Shown piece by piece: positions 1-8,798 of a stretch of DNA of 64,000 bases. A program made the position numbers and the translations under genes. Within the stretch, counting starts at the first letter, position 1. The number at the start of each line of letters is the position of its first letter. The notes below the pieces were generated by a model that worked only from the letters and a program-made list of their open reading frames with translations, searched no databases and was not told where the DNA came from. The DNA comes from Phocaeicola vulgatus (GTDB lineage: Bacteria; Bacteroidota; Bacteroidia; Bacteroidales; Tannerellaceae). The DNA is taken from assembly GCA_022009975.1 (NCBI GenBank), contig CP091733.1:637001-701000 (forward strand), read 5' to 3'.

Positions 1-2
1 AG

Positions 3-236
3 AAAGGCAGGACTGGCAAGAACGAGGTGAAGAATGCTACCAAAAGAGAACTTGCCAGAGTGAGAGCTACAGAGATGGAAGGCTCATTCGGTACCCAGAA
101 GCAACATTACGGACTGCGAAAGATAGCAGCGAGAATAAAGTCGACAGAGATCTTGCTGATTTTCTTCGGTATCCACACAGCAAATGTGGTCAACCTCGCA
201 AGACGAGAGTCGGTCCAAATCACCCTTGCTGCCTGA
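3..236 (+). pseudogene. DDE transposase, C-terminal end (partial at window start)
   Basis: The reading frame is open from the left edge of the window to a stop at 236, so only the last ~77 residues are seen. The stretch MEGSFGTQKQHYGLRKIAAR followed by a hydrophobic FFGIHTAN motif is the end of a DDE transposase, most like the IS1182/IS5-type group, where the glutamate of the catalytic triad lies in such an EGSFG segment. The rest of the gene is outside the window, so I cannot say whether the element is intact. A GTG at 27 is only an internal codon. Confidence 0.65.
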
Positions 237-300
237 TGTTCTACGCATGGAGCGCAACTTTATGGGAGTGGTGGCTCCAGACGTGACTGAAAACGAGAAA

Positions 301-324
301 ATCGGCTCTGAAACCAGAGCCGAT
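301..324. repeat. 10-bp perfect inverted repeat downstream of the transposase
   Basis: ATCGGCTCTG, a 4-base AAAC loop, then CAGAGCCGAT. There is no following T run, so a factor-independent terminator is unlikely. It lies 65 bases after the transposase stop and may be part of the element's right end. I see nothing else recognisable between 237 and 471. Confidence 0.55.
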
Positions 325-471
325 GATATAAACACGATGAGTTTAATCGGGAAAATACGGGAACGTCTGCCGGTTAACTCAGATTGAAGGAATTAAATGA
401 TTATCCCTATAGTATTCAACGAGGTGTAAGGTGAATACTGTAGATAATTGTTGAACATAAAATTAATAGTC

Positions 472-2154
472 ATGAATACAATAAGTCAAAGATGCCCTAA
501 GTGTGGAAATTATACAGAAGGGGAAGTGGTAGAGGATTTTAAAAGAGGTTTTACAAAGATTGCTATAAAAGGAGTTGGTACATTAGTAGATCAAAAAGTT
601 CCTGGTGTAGGAACTTTAATTAGCATGAATTCTGATAAAACAGCAAAAAAACTGAATAATGTATTATATGGGGATGCAACAGATTTTGAATTTCATTGCC
701 TAAAATGTGGATATACATGGAGGAATCTCAGCCAAAATGCAAGTGAAAATACAGGCTTTGTTAGTTTGAAAGATGTTCCTTATATAGAAAACAATCTTTT
801 CCGTACTGCGAGTGTAGGTTCTTATAATTATCCATCAAAGAATCCATCAAAGGATGTATCTAGTGACATTGATGATAAATACAATGAACAGCTGGTGACT
901 CTTCAAGAAGAAGTTGTAGATATTGCGACAAATAAATCAAAAGCGTTAGAGTATATATCAGGGATTGATGAAACTTTACTATCGATACTGGATGAAAACA
1001 AGATAAAATTTAATGTCCTTCAAGCGCTATGTTGTTTGATTTATTCTGAGGGAAATCAAAAAAAAGATATGTCTTTGTGTGAGAAAGGAATGAATATAGC
1101 TAAAAAAGCATATCATGCGGACGAAGAGGCAAATATTATTTATTATTGCTTGAAATCATTGTGTATCGATAATGATAAAGACAATGTGCTTGCGGAGCAG
1201 CGGTTGATTTCAGAAAAATGTCATTTGTTTGATAATCATTGTAAATTGTTTAAGTGTAAATTCTATGCAGAGATTAGATTCTCCTCGCTTTGCGAAACTG
1301 CAAAAGCATTAGAAAATAAAAATAGAATATTAGATGCTATATCTATTTACAAGCTAATAACAGACTTGCCAGATAACGCATATAAAAGCTTTGGTTTAAG
1401 TGTCATGGGCAGGTTATACGCAGGAAAAGGAATTGACAAGGTTAAAGGTGTTGAATGTGTGCAAGAAGCTGCAGACTTAGTGGATTATACGAGTGAATTT
1501 GATGCTAATAATTTTTTCCATTTAGAATGGCTTAAAGCTTTGACGAACTCTTCATGGAGCTATTATTCAGGAGATGGGAATACACCTGTAGATTATCGAA
1601 AAGCATATAAGCAGGCTATGCTGGCATCAAATTTAGGCAGTGAGGCAGCTATGGAAACAGTGGGTGAAATATATCAATATTGCGACCAATATAAAGATTT
1701 GTCCGCTGCTATCAAGTGGTATAAGAAATCGGCAGAGTTAGGTTGTGAAGAAGCAAAGGTAAAATTGAAAGAATTAGAGATGATTCTTTCTGGAAATGTA
1801 ACTAGTAATGACACAGGTGGAGAAGAGTCAGATACGGACTATTCATCTTCCGAACAAGAATACATCGAAGAAATTAAATACTGTTTGGAGGAAGATGAGG
1901 AGATTTCTCCACGTGAACGTCGCTTGCTGGAGAAACTAAGGATTAAGTTGGGAATCACAGAAGAGCGTGCGAAAGAGTTAGAAGAAAGTCTGTTGGCACC
2001 AGCTCTCACAGATGATGAGAAAGAGTATTTGGAGGAGTATAAAGAATGTGCTGCGGATGGTGAAATAACAGCAAAAGAAAGACGTTTGTTGGATAAGCTT
2101 AGAAAGATGCTTGGTATTTCTGAAGAGCGTGCTAAGGAGTTAGAAACATTATAA
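472..2154 (+). CDS. zinc-ribbon and Sel1-repeat protein with two C-terminal helical repeats
   Basis: About 560 residues. The ATG at 472 is preferred over a TTG at 448 because it places CPKC at residue 9 as in other zinc-ribbon starts. N-terminus: two CxxC knuckles (CPKC and CLKC, about 70 residues apart) forming a zinc ribbon, with a glycine-rich, possibly membrane-associating stretch between them. Middle: helical TPR/Sel1-like repeats; the clearest pair lies around residues 390-450 (AAIKWYKKSAELG). C-terminus: two ~47-residue acidic helical repeats with the shared core ERRLLxKLR-LGIxEERAKELE. No enzyme motif is seen. Such proteins usually act as scaffolds, and the function here is unknown. 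It is followed after 10 bases by a small gene, suggesting an operon. Confidence 0.75.
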   Translation: MNTISQRCPKCGNYTEGEVVEDFKRGFTKIAIKGVGTLVDQKVPGVGTLISMNSDKTAKKLNNVLYGDATDFEFHCLKCGYTWRNLSQNASENTGFVSLKDVPYIENNLFRTASVGSYNYPSKNPSKDVSSDIDDKYNEQLVTLQEEVVDIATNKSKALEYISGIDETLLSILDENKIKFNVLQALCCLIYSEGNQKKDMSLCEKGMNIAKKAYHADEEANIIYYCLKSLCIDNDKDNVLAEQRLISEKCHLFDNHCKLFKCKFYAEIRFSSLCETAKALENKNRILDAISIYKLITDLPDNAYKSFGLSVMGRLYAGKGIDKVKGVECVQEAADLVDYTSEFDANNFFHLEWLKALTNSSWSYYSGDGNTPVDYRKAYKQAMLASNLGSEAAMETVGEIYQYCDQYKDLSAAIKWYKKSAELGCEEAKVKLKELEMILSGNVTSNDTGGEESDTDYSSSEQEYIEEIKYCLEEDEEISPRERRLLEKLRIKLGITEERAKELEESLLAPALTDDEKEYLEEYKECAADGEITAKERRLLDKLRKMLGISEERAKELETL

Positions 2155-2164
2155 ATAAACAGTT

Positions 2165-2389
2165 ATGCCGAAATTTGAATTGACTGCAAAAGTAAACATT
2201 CCCCTTGGAGGAGGAATGAAAATAGAGAAAGGACAACAATTTGAGGTAAACTTGCCGTTTTCGCATTTACCTTTCGACTCGATTGGAAGTAAAGATGCAG
2301 TTTTGAAACGTTTGGCATTGGAAGGCATTGATATCAAAGGGCACGAAAATATTCTAAGCAGTGCATTCTTTATGTTTAAAAAGTTGTGA
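2165..2389 (+). CDS. small hypothetical protein, 74 aa
   Basis: ATG at 2165 lies 10 bases after the stop of the zinc-ribbon/Sel1 gene, so the two are probably cotranscribed. The product begins MPKFELTAKVNIPLGGG and looks like a small beta-rich domain ending in a short helix. No signal peptide, cysteines or membrane segment. I do not recognise the family. A partner role for the upstream scaffold-like protein is only inferred from spacing. Confidence 0.55.
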   Translation: MPKFELTAKVNIPLGGGMKIEKGQQFEVNLPFSHLPFDSIGSKDAVLKRLALEGIDIKGHENILSSAFFMFKKL

Positions 2390-2492
2390 TGTTTCTTTTA
2401 TAATCCCGACCGGTTGAAGATGGTTGAATTCATTAATCATCCGGTCAGGATTTGTACAACGTAAGGTTTTAATCTATAAAATATTGACAAAT

Positions 2493-2675
2493 ATGGTTGT
2501 AGGGACAGGAGAAAGTTATCGTAGGGAATGTGGTACGGTGTTCAAAACTCCTTTGGTTGAATTTGAGGCTACGATAAAGGTGATTCCTGCAAGTAGCTGT
2601 TCTCAATGTGGCAGTAAGATGCTGAAACCAACGTTGTGGACAAAGCTACTCTATTTCAATCGTCTTCTTGACTAA
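2493..2675 (+). CDS. small zinc-ribbon-like hypothetical protein, 60 aa
   Basis: I chose the ATG at 2493 (MVVGTGESYRREC) rather than 2424. The product has C-G-T near residue 13 and a CSQCGSKM knuckle near residue 40, which together could bind one zinc. It has no signal peptide. It shares the zinc-ribbon theme with the gene at 472, but the 100-base gap argues against tight coupling. Small size keeps confidence low. Confidence 0.4.
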   Translation: MVVGTGESYRRECGTVFKTPLVEFEATIKVIPASSCSQCGSKMLKPTLWTKLLYFNRLLD

Positions 2676-2840
2676 ATGTGGAATAGATAGTGTGAGGTGT
2701 CGTATGTTTGCATTTTATTGAGATTTGGAAGATAATGAACGAATAAATTGCTTACATTTGTGATGAATCTAATCCGTGTGCGAATGTATGACACATGAAA
2801 GATAATAAAGTATAAAGTTAAACTATTAAATAATAATACC

Positions 2841-3224
2841 ATGGGAGCAGCAGAAGTAATTAAAAAGTTCTTGGCGAATAGTTCTTGGGTGCAAGAAGCA
2901 AAGGCGTTTATTAATGATAAAGAGAAGATGCAGAACTTATTGAATAGGTTCAAGGAATTCTTTAATAATAGTAGTTTGGAAGAAATCAAGGACAATATGA
3001 AAGAGGCATTCAACTATGTGTCGGATGTCTTTTCCGGAAGATACAAGGATTATAGTATGACAGCTTTGATAACGCTTGTAGCCGGTATGGTTTATGTCGT
3101 GTCTCCAATAGATATTATTCCTGATTTTATTCCGATAGTAGGCTTTACAGATGATATTACAGTCTTCCTCTTTGTGCTAAAATCCGTCAATGACGAGTTG
3201 GAAAGATACCGTAAAAGTAAATAA
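2841..3224 (+). CDS. DUF1232 (YkvA-like) membrane protein
   Basis: 127 residues. The C-terminal half carries the DUF1232 signature: a hydrophobic segment followed by YVVSPIDIIPDFIP and a GFTDD motif, all as in the YkvA family. The N-terminal ~70 residues are amphipathic helix. Family members are small inner-membrane proteins without an established biochemical activity. The next gene starts downstream in another frame after its stop, so cotranscription is likely. Confidence 0.85.
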   Translation: MGAAEVIKKFLANSSWVQEAKAFINDKEKMQNLLNRFKEFFNNSSLEEIKDNMKEAFNYVSDVFSGRYKDYSMTALITLVAGMVYVVSPIDIIPDFIPIVGFTDDITVFLFVLKSVNDELERYRKSK

Positions 3225-3252
3225 TGGGCTTTTATCGTCATGGACTAATCAA

Positions 3253-3702
3253 ATGAATATGAAAACAATCAATGAATCTTATGCAGGGAAATCGTTAAAT
3301 GGTGTCCCTTATAGAGAAAAAACAATTTTTCTTTATGGGAAGAGGGTTACAGGAGTCTTTCCCGTTTTTGAGGGCATCAAAGTGGTGTTGGACGGCAGTG
3401 TCGATGCTTTGTACAAACAATTGGGCAATACCGATTATGCATTTTACCATGGGACGATGCGGCTTGCAACTATAAAGCTGAAGGAGATGCTTGAACGGAA
3501 TGCTGCATTGAAAAAGCAGTTTACAAAGGAGCAGCTGGATGATATTCAGGCTGGGCGGGAAAAGGTCAGTGGCAAGATTTGGCATCATTATGAAGAGCTT
3601 GGCGGAGATTGTCCCATCATGCAACTTGTGGATGAAGAGTTGCATGGAAAGTGTAATCATACGGGTGGAAGTTATACTTGGAATCCTAAGCATTTGGAAT
3701 AA
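3253..3702 (+). CDS. WHH-type HNH/Endo VII nuclease-like protein
   Basis: About 149 residues from ATG 3253 (or 147 from 3259). The last 50 residues contain IWHHYE, MQLVDEELH and CNHTGG, which is the order of conserved elements (WHH, then MQLV...H, then HTGG) in the WHH family of HNH/Endonuclease VII-fold nucleases. Those domains are best known as toxin tips of polymorphic toxins. Here it is a small stand-alone protein with no signal peptide and no obvious long delivery region. No clear immunity gene adjoins it. The N-terminal ~90 residues are not recognised. The domain call rests on motif pattern only. Confidence 0.6.
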   Translation: MNMKTINESYAGKSLNGVPYREKTIFLYGKRVTGVFPVFEGIKVVLDGSVDALYKQLGNTDYAFYHGTMRLATIKLKEMLERNAALKKQFTKEQLDDIQAGREKVSGKIWHHYEELGGDCPIMQLVDEELHGKCNHTGGSYTWNPKHLE

Positions 3703-3752
3703 TCTAACAGGGTATTCCATGGATTCAAAAAGCAAGGGAGTTCATGTTTGTC

Positions 3753-3783
3753 TTGCAATATCACGTAATTATGTGTAAGTTTG
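3753..3783 (+). promoter_or_regulatory. Bacteroidales-type promoter of tandem copy 1
   Basis: TTG at 3753-3755, 20-base spacer, TAAGTTTG at 3776-3783. This matches the Bacteroidales primary sigma consensus (TTTG/TTG, 19-21 bases, TAnnTTTG). The gene start is 33 bases downstream. Confidence 0.65.
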
Positions 3784-3815
3784 CGAAAAGATAGAATTGA
3801 TAAAACCGATAAGAC

Positions 3816-5407
3816 ATGAAATACCCGATAGGAATACAAGATTTTGGAAAGATAATAAGGGGAGGTTATGTTTATATAGACAAGACCGCCCTGATTTATC
3901 GAATGGTGAAAGAGGGGAGCATTTACTTCCTGAGCCGCCCACGACGTTTCGGAAAGAGCCTGTTGGTTTCCACGCTTGAATATTACTTCAAAGGCGAGAA
4001 GGACTTGTTCAAGGGGTTGGCGATTGATGGGTTGGAGCAGGATTGGGAAAGCTATCCTGTGTTCCATGTAGACTTTAACAGCACGAACTTTGAAAGGGGA
4101 GACTTTAGATGCTTTTATAAAGGGGACAGTTGAAAACTGGGAAAGAGAAAATGGTTATGCCGCCAATACGGACTATGATTACGGGAAACGTTTTGCGGAA
4201 TTGTTGGCCTATGTCCACAAGACGACGGGAAAGCGCAGCGTAGTGCTGATAGACGAATACGACAAGCCCTTGTTAGACGTGATGGACTCCGGCCTTCGGA
4301 TGAAGGATGCGAATGGCAACGAGATGCAGATAGAGGAGTACAACCGTGGCATCTTGAAAGGCTTCTATTCAACCTTCAAGGCAGCTGATGCGCATTTGCA
4401 GTTCGTCCTGCTGACCGGTGTGACGAAATTCTCACAGGTAAGCGTGTTCAGCGGGTTCAACCAGCCGAAGGATTTGAGCCTGGACAGCTCTTATGAATCC
4501 CTTTGTGGCATTACACGGGAAGAGCTCGAGTCGTATTTCCATGTACAGATGGATGAGATGTCCGGGACCGTTGGAGTCTACACCGGCAGAGGTGAGGGAT
4601 ATGATGAAAAGGCATTACGATGGTTATCACTTTGCCCGCAAGATGACGGACATATATAATCCGTTCAGTGTCCTGAATGCGTTATCAGACCAAGCGTTGG
4701 GTGACTATTGGTTCAGGACGGGTACCCCGACTTACCTCGTGCGCTTGTTGAATCACACGAATGAAAACCTGGATGAATTGACGGGCAAATATTATGACAC
4801 CTCTGAGTTTATAGATTACAAGGCAGACGTTGAGCGTCCGTTGCCGATGATATATCAAAGCGGCTACCTAACCATCAAGGATTATGATAAGCTGACGGGC
4901 ACGTTCCAATTGGACTTCCCCAACAATGAAGTCAAGCGCGGATTTGCCACGGCCATAGCAAACAATTACCTGCAGAGCAAATCCCCGGTATTGTCAGAAA
5001 TGGCGCAGCTTGTCCGTTCATTAGCCGCCGGCAAATTGGAGGATTTATGCAATCAGTTGACAGCGTTCTTTGCGAGCATACCTTATACGATGCGCCGCAA
5101 GGAAGATGAGCGTGAACGAGAGCGTTATTTCCATTATACATTTTACCTCATATTCCGGATATTGAGCACTTACCTCGTGTTGGTAGAGAAGCAGCAGAGC
5201 GAAGGCCGTGCGGATTGCATCATTGAGACCCCCTGTTCCGTTTATATATTTGAGTTCAAGCTTGACGGGACGGCGGAAGAGGCCTTGTCGCAGATAGAGG
5301 AGAAAGGCTATGCCCGTCCGTATTCCAATGATCGGCGCAAGTTGTATAAGGTGGGTGCAAGTTTCTCTTCAAAGACAGGAACGATAGAGGGTTGGAAAGT
5401 CAAGTGA
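3816..5407 (+). pseudogene. AAA-ATPase-like / PD-(D/E)XK nuclease protein, tandem copy 1 (two frameshifts)
   Basis: First of four tandem paralogues of the AAA-ATPase-like (PF09820) plus PDDEXK_9 (PF08011) family, whose cellular role is not established. The frame breaks twice. At 4093-4095 an A run has three bases where copy 2 has five. At 4563-4565 there is GGG where copy 4 has GG. Correcting both gives exactly 530 residues, the length of the other three copies. The repaired protein has the RRFGKS P-loop-like motif near residue 45, LIDEYDKPL (Walker B) and a C-terminal EFKLD nuclease motif. Its block composition is N-type 1, middle type 1, centre type 1. Either a real pseudogene or a sequence error. 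Confidence 0.85.
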
Positions 5408-5422
5408 TACATTCCGTTATGC

Positions 5423-5453
5423 TTGGAATAACGCCTGTTTTTGATTAAGTTTG
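5423..5453 (+). promoter_or_regulatory. promoter of tandem copy 2
   Basis: TTG at 5423-5425, 20-base spacer, TAAGTTTG at 5446-5453. The 69-base spacer between copies also holds a small inverted repeat, CGTTAT-7 bases-ATAACG, overlapping the TTG; it could act as an operator or weak terminator. Confidence 0.65.
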
Positions 5454-5476
5454 CAAAGAAATAAAACTGATAAGAC

Positions 5477-7069
5477 ATGAAATACCCGGTAGGAATACAA
5501 GATTTTGGAAAGATAATAAGGGGAGGTTATGTTTATATAGACAAGACCGCCCTGATTTATCGTATGGTGAAAGAAGGGAGCATTTACTTCCTGAGCCGCC
5601 CACGACGTTTCGGAAAGAGCTTGTTGGTTTCCACGCTTGAATACTACTTCAAAGGCGAGAAGGAGTTGTTCAAGGGGTTGGCGATTGATGGGTTGGAGCA
5701 GGATTGGGAAAGCTATCCAGTGTTCCATATCGACTTTAACAGCACTAACTTTGAAAAAGGGGAGACTTTAGATGCTTTTATAAAGGGGACGGTTGAAAAC
5801 TGGGAAAGAGAAAATGGTTATGCCGCCAATACGGACTATGATTACGGGAAACGTTTTGCGGAATTGTTGGCCTATGTCCATAAGACGACGGGAAAGCGCA
5901 GCGTAGTGCTGATAGACGAATACGACAAGCCCTTGCTAGACGTGATGGACTCCGGCCTTCGGATGAAGGATGCGAATGGCAACGAGATGCAGATAGAGGA
6001 GTACAACCGTGGCATCTTGAAAGGCTTCTATTCAACCTTCAAGGCAGCTGATGCGCATTTGCAGTTCGTCCTGCTGACCGGTGTGACGAAATTCTCACAG
6101 GTAAGCGTGTTCAGCGGGTTCAACCAGCCGAAGGATATCAGCATGAATGATACATACGAAGCACTATGTGGCATAACGACGGAGGAACTGCAACGCATGT
6201 TTGCGATTCCGATGGCGGAGATGGCAAAGGTGTATGAAGTGACAGCCGACGAGATGTTCCAGATGTTGCGGGCACAGTATGACGGATACCATTTCAGCAG
6301 TGGCATGAAAGACGTGTTCAATCCATTCAGCCTGTTGAATGCGTTCAGCGACAAACGCTTGGACAATTACTGGTTTTCCACGGGAACGCCCACTTACCTC
6401 ATCCGCTTGCTCCAACATAACCAAGAGAACTTGAACGATTTGACAGGCAAGTATTACCGTCCGGCAGACTTTGTAGATTACAAGGCGGACGTGGAGAATC
6501 CATTGGCGATGATCTACCAAAGCGGCTACCTGACGATAAAAGGCTACAACCGCCGTTTCAACACATTCCTGTTGGACTTCCCCAACAATGAGGTGAAGGA
6601 GGGCTTTGTCAGCCTGGTGGCAAATAATTATCTCCAAGTGAAACGTGATACGGCAGTAGAGGCTATGGATTGGGTCCAGACATTGGAAGCTGGAGACTTG
6701 TCAACGTTCTACAAACAGCTTACAGCGTTCTTTGCGAGCATACCTTATACGATGCGCCGCAAGGAAGACGAGCGTGAGCGTGAACGTTACTTCCATTACA
6801 CCTTTTATTTGATATTCCGCCTGATGAGCACCTATACGGTGTTGTCAGAGAAGCAGCAGAGCGAAGGCCGTGCGGATTGCATCATCGAGACCCCCTGTTC
6901 CGTTTATATATTTGAGTTCAAGCTTGACGGGACGGCGGAAGAGGCCTTGTCGCAGATAGAGGAGAAAGGCTATGCCCGTCCGTATTCCAATGACCGGCGC
7001 AAGTTGTATAAGGTGGGTGCAAGTTTCTCTTCAAAGACAGGAACGATAGAGGATTGGGAAGTCAAGTGA
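5477..7069 (+). CDS. AAA-ATPase-like / PD-(D/E)XK nuclease protein, tandem copy 2
   Basis: 530 residues, intact. Order of elements: IDKTALIY near residue 22, RPRRFGKSLL P-loop-like motif near 42-51, LIDEYDKPLLDV Walker B near 145, KFSQVSVFSGFNQPKD sensor-like region near 210-225, and a C-terminal PD-(D/E)XK fold with D in GRADC and ExK in FEFKLD. Known of the family: large expansions in Bacteroidetes, predicted nucleotide-binding plus nuclease domains, function unknown. Block composition: N-type 1, middle type 1 (KGETLDAFIKGT), centre type 2 (ISMNDTYEALCG). It has its own promoter, 24 bases before the start. Confidence 0.9.
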   Translation: MKYPVGIQDFGKIIRGGYVYIDKTALIYRMVKEGSIYFLSRPRRFGKSLLVSTLEYYFKGEKELFKGLAIDGLEQDWESYPVFHIDFNSTNFEKGETLDAFIKGTVENWERENGYAANTDYDYGKRFAELLAYVHKTTGKRSVVLIDEYDKPLLDVMDSGLRMKDANGNEMQIEEYNRGILKGFYSTFKAADAHLQFVLLTGVTKFSQVSVFSGFNQPKDISMNDTYEALCGITTEELQRMFAIPMAEMAKVYEVTADEMFQMLRAQYDGYHFSSGMKDVFNPFSLLNAFSDKRLDNYWFSTGTPTYLIRLLQHNQENLNDLTGKYYRPADFVDYKADVENPLAMIYQSGYLTIKGYNRRFNTFLLDFPNNEVKEGFVSLVANNYLQVKRDTAVEAMDWVQTLEAGDLSTFYKQLTAFFASIPYTMRRKEDERERERYFHYTFYLIFRLMSTYTVLSEKQQSEGRADCIIETPCSVYIFEFKLDGTAEEALSQIEEKGYARPYSNDRRKLYKVGASFSSKTGTIEDWEVK

Positions 7070-7084
7070 TACATTCCGTTATGC

Positions 7085-7115
7085 TTGGAATAACGCCTGT
7101 TTTTGATTAAGTTTG
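7085..7115 (+). promoter_or_regulatory. promoter of tandem copy 3
   Basis: TTG at 7085-7087, 20-base spacer, TAAGTTTG at 7108-7115; same inter-copy spacer as before copy 2. Confidence 0.65.
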
Positions 7116-7138
7116 CAAAGAAATAAAACTGAGAAGAC

Positions 7139-8731
7139 ATGAAATACCCGGTAGGAATACAAGATTTTGGAAAGATAATAAGGGGAGGTTATGCTTATAT
7201 AGACAAGACCGCCCTGATTTATCGAATGGTGAAAGAGGGGAGCATTTACTTCCTGAGCCGCCCGCGACGTTTCGGAAAGAGCTTGTTGGTTTCCACGCTT
7301 GAATACTACTTCAAAGGCGAGAAGGAGTTGTTCAAGGGGTTGGCGATTGAAGGGTTGGAGCAGGATTGGGAAAGCTATCCAGTGTTCCATATCGACTTTA
7401 ACAGCACTAACTTTGAAGTTCCTCAGGCATTGGAAAACAAGGTGGTGAATTATGTATCAAATTGGGAGAAACAATATAACTATGCAGGGAACAAGAAACT
7501 CAGTGTAGGAGACCGTTTTGCGGAATTGTTGGCCTATGTCCACAAGACGACGGGAAAGCGCAGCGTAGTGCTGATAGACGAATACGACAAACCCTTGCTA
7601 GACGTGATGGACTCCGGCCTTCGGATGAAGGATGCGAATGGCAACGAGATGCAGATAGAGGAGTACAACCGTGGCATCTTGAAAGGCTTCTATTCAACCT
7701 TCAAGGCAGCTGATGCGCATTTGCAGTTCGTCCTGCTGACCGGCGTGACGAAGTTCTCACAGGTCAGCGTGTTCAGCGGGTTCAACCAGCCGAAGGATAT
7801 CAGCATGAATGATACATACGAAGCACTATGTGGCATAACGACGGAGGAACTGCAACGCATGTTTGCGACTCCGATGGCGGAGATGGCAAAGGTGTATGAA
7901 GTGACAGCCGAAGAGATGTTCCAGATGTTGCGGGCACAGTATGACGGATACCATTTCAGCAGTGGCATGAAAGACGTGTTCAATCCATTCAGCCTGTTGA
8001 ATGCATTCAGCGACAAACGCTTGGACAATTACTGGTTTTCCACGGGAACGCCCACTTACCTCATCCGCTTGCTCCAGCATAACCAAGAGAACTTGAACGA
8101 TTTGACAGGCAAGTATTACCGTCCGGCAGACTTTGTAGATTACAAGGCGGACGTGGAGAATCCATTGGCGATGATCTACCAAAGCGGCTACCTGACGATA
8201 AAAGGCTACAACCGCCGTTTCAACACATTCCTGTTGGACTTCCCCAACAATGAGGTGAAGGAGGGCTTTGTCAGCCTGGTGGCAAATAATTATCTCCAAG
8301 TGAAACGTGATACGGCAGTAGAGGCTATGGATTGGGTCCAGACATTGGAGGCTGGAGACTTGGCAACGTTCTACAAACAGCTTACGGCGTTCTTTGCGAG
8401 CATACCTTATACGATGCGCCGCAAGGAAGACGAGCGTGAGTGTGAACGTTACTTCCATTACACCTTTTATTTGATATTCCGCCTGATGAGCACCTATACG
8501 GTGTTGTCAGAGAAGCAGCAGAGCGAAGGCCGTGCGGATTGCATCATCGAGACCCCTTGTTCCGTTTATATATTTGAGTTCAAGCTTGACGGGACGGCGG
8601 AAGAGGCCTTGTCGCAGATAGAGGAGAAAGGCTATGCCCGTCCGTATTCCAATGACCGGCGCAAGTTGTATAAGGTGGGTGCAAGTTTCTCTTCAAAGAC
8701 AGGAACGATAGAGGATTGGGAAGTCAAGTGA
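7139..8731 (+). CDS. AAA-ATPase-like / PD-(D/E)XK nuclease protein, tandem copy 3
   Basis: 530 residues, intact, same domain order as copy 2 with P-loop-like, Walker B and EFKLD motifs all present. Block composition: N-type 1 as in copies 1 and 2, middle type 2 (VPQALENKVVNYVSNWEK) shared only with copy 4, centre type 2 shared only with copy 2. Outside these blocks it is nearly identical to its neighbours at the nucleotide level. One visible single change is C for R in the ERER segment near residue 434. The mixture implies recombination between copies. Function unknown. Confidence 0.9.
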   Translation: MKYPVGIQDFGKIIRGGYAYIDKTALIYRMVKEGSIYFLSRPRRFGKSLLVSTLEYYFKGEKELFKGLAIEGLEQDWESYPVFHIDFNSTNFEVPQALENKVVNYVSNWEKQYNYAGNKKLSVGDRFAELLAYVHKTTGKRSVVLIDEYDKPLLDVMDSGLRMKDANGNEMQIEEYNRGILKGFYSTFKAADAHLQFVLLTGVTKFSQVSVFSGFNQPKDISMNDTYEALCGITTEELQRMFATPMAEMAKVYEVTAEEMFQMLRAQYDGYHFSSGMKDVFNPFSLLNAFSDKRLDNYWFSTGTPTYLIRLLQHNQENLNDLTGKYYRPADFVDYKADVENPLAMIYQSGYLTIKGYNRRFNTFLLDFPNNEVKEGFVSLVANNYLQVKRDTAVEAMDWVQTLEAGDLATFYKQLTAFFASIPYTMRRKEDERECERYFHYTFYLIFRLMSTYTVLSEKQQSEGRADCIIETPCSVYIFEFKLDGTAEEALSQIEEKGYARPYSNDRRKLYKVGASFSSKTGTIEDWEVK

Positions 8732-8746
8732 TACATTCCGTTATGC

Positions 8747-8775
8747 TTGGAATAACGCCTGTTTGATTAAGTTTG
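8747..8775 (+). promoter_or_regulatory. promoter of tandem copy 4, shortened spacer
   Basis: TTG at 8747-8749 and TAAGTTTG at 8768-8775, but the spacer is 18 bases rather than 20 because the T5 run seen before copies 2 and 3 is T3 here (8762-8764). If real, this could weaken the promoter; it also matches the homopolymer-shortening pattern seen across the window. Confidence 0.55.
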
Positions 8776-8798
8776 CAAAGAAATAAAACCGGTAAGAC

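Noticed and set aside
301..324. Inverted repeat as a factor-independent terminator
   Set aside because: No T run follows the stem on either strand.
7826..8458. 210-residue minus-strand frame inside tandem copy 3
   Set aside because: Antisense shadow repeated in copy 2; no domain and no promoter.
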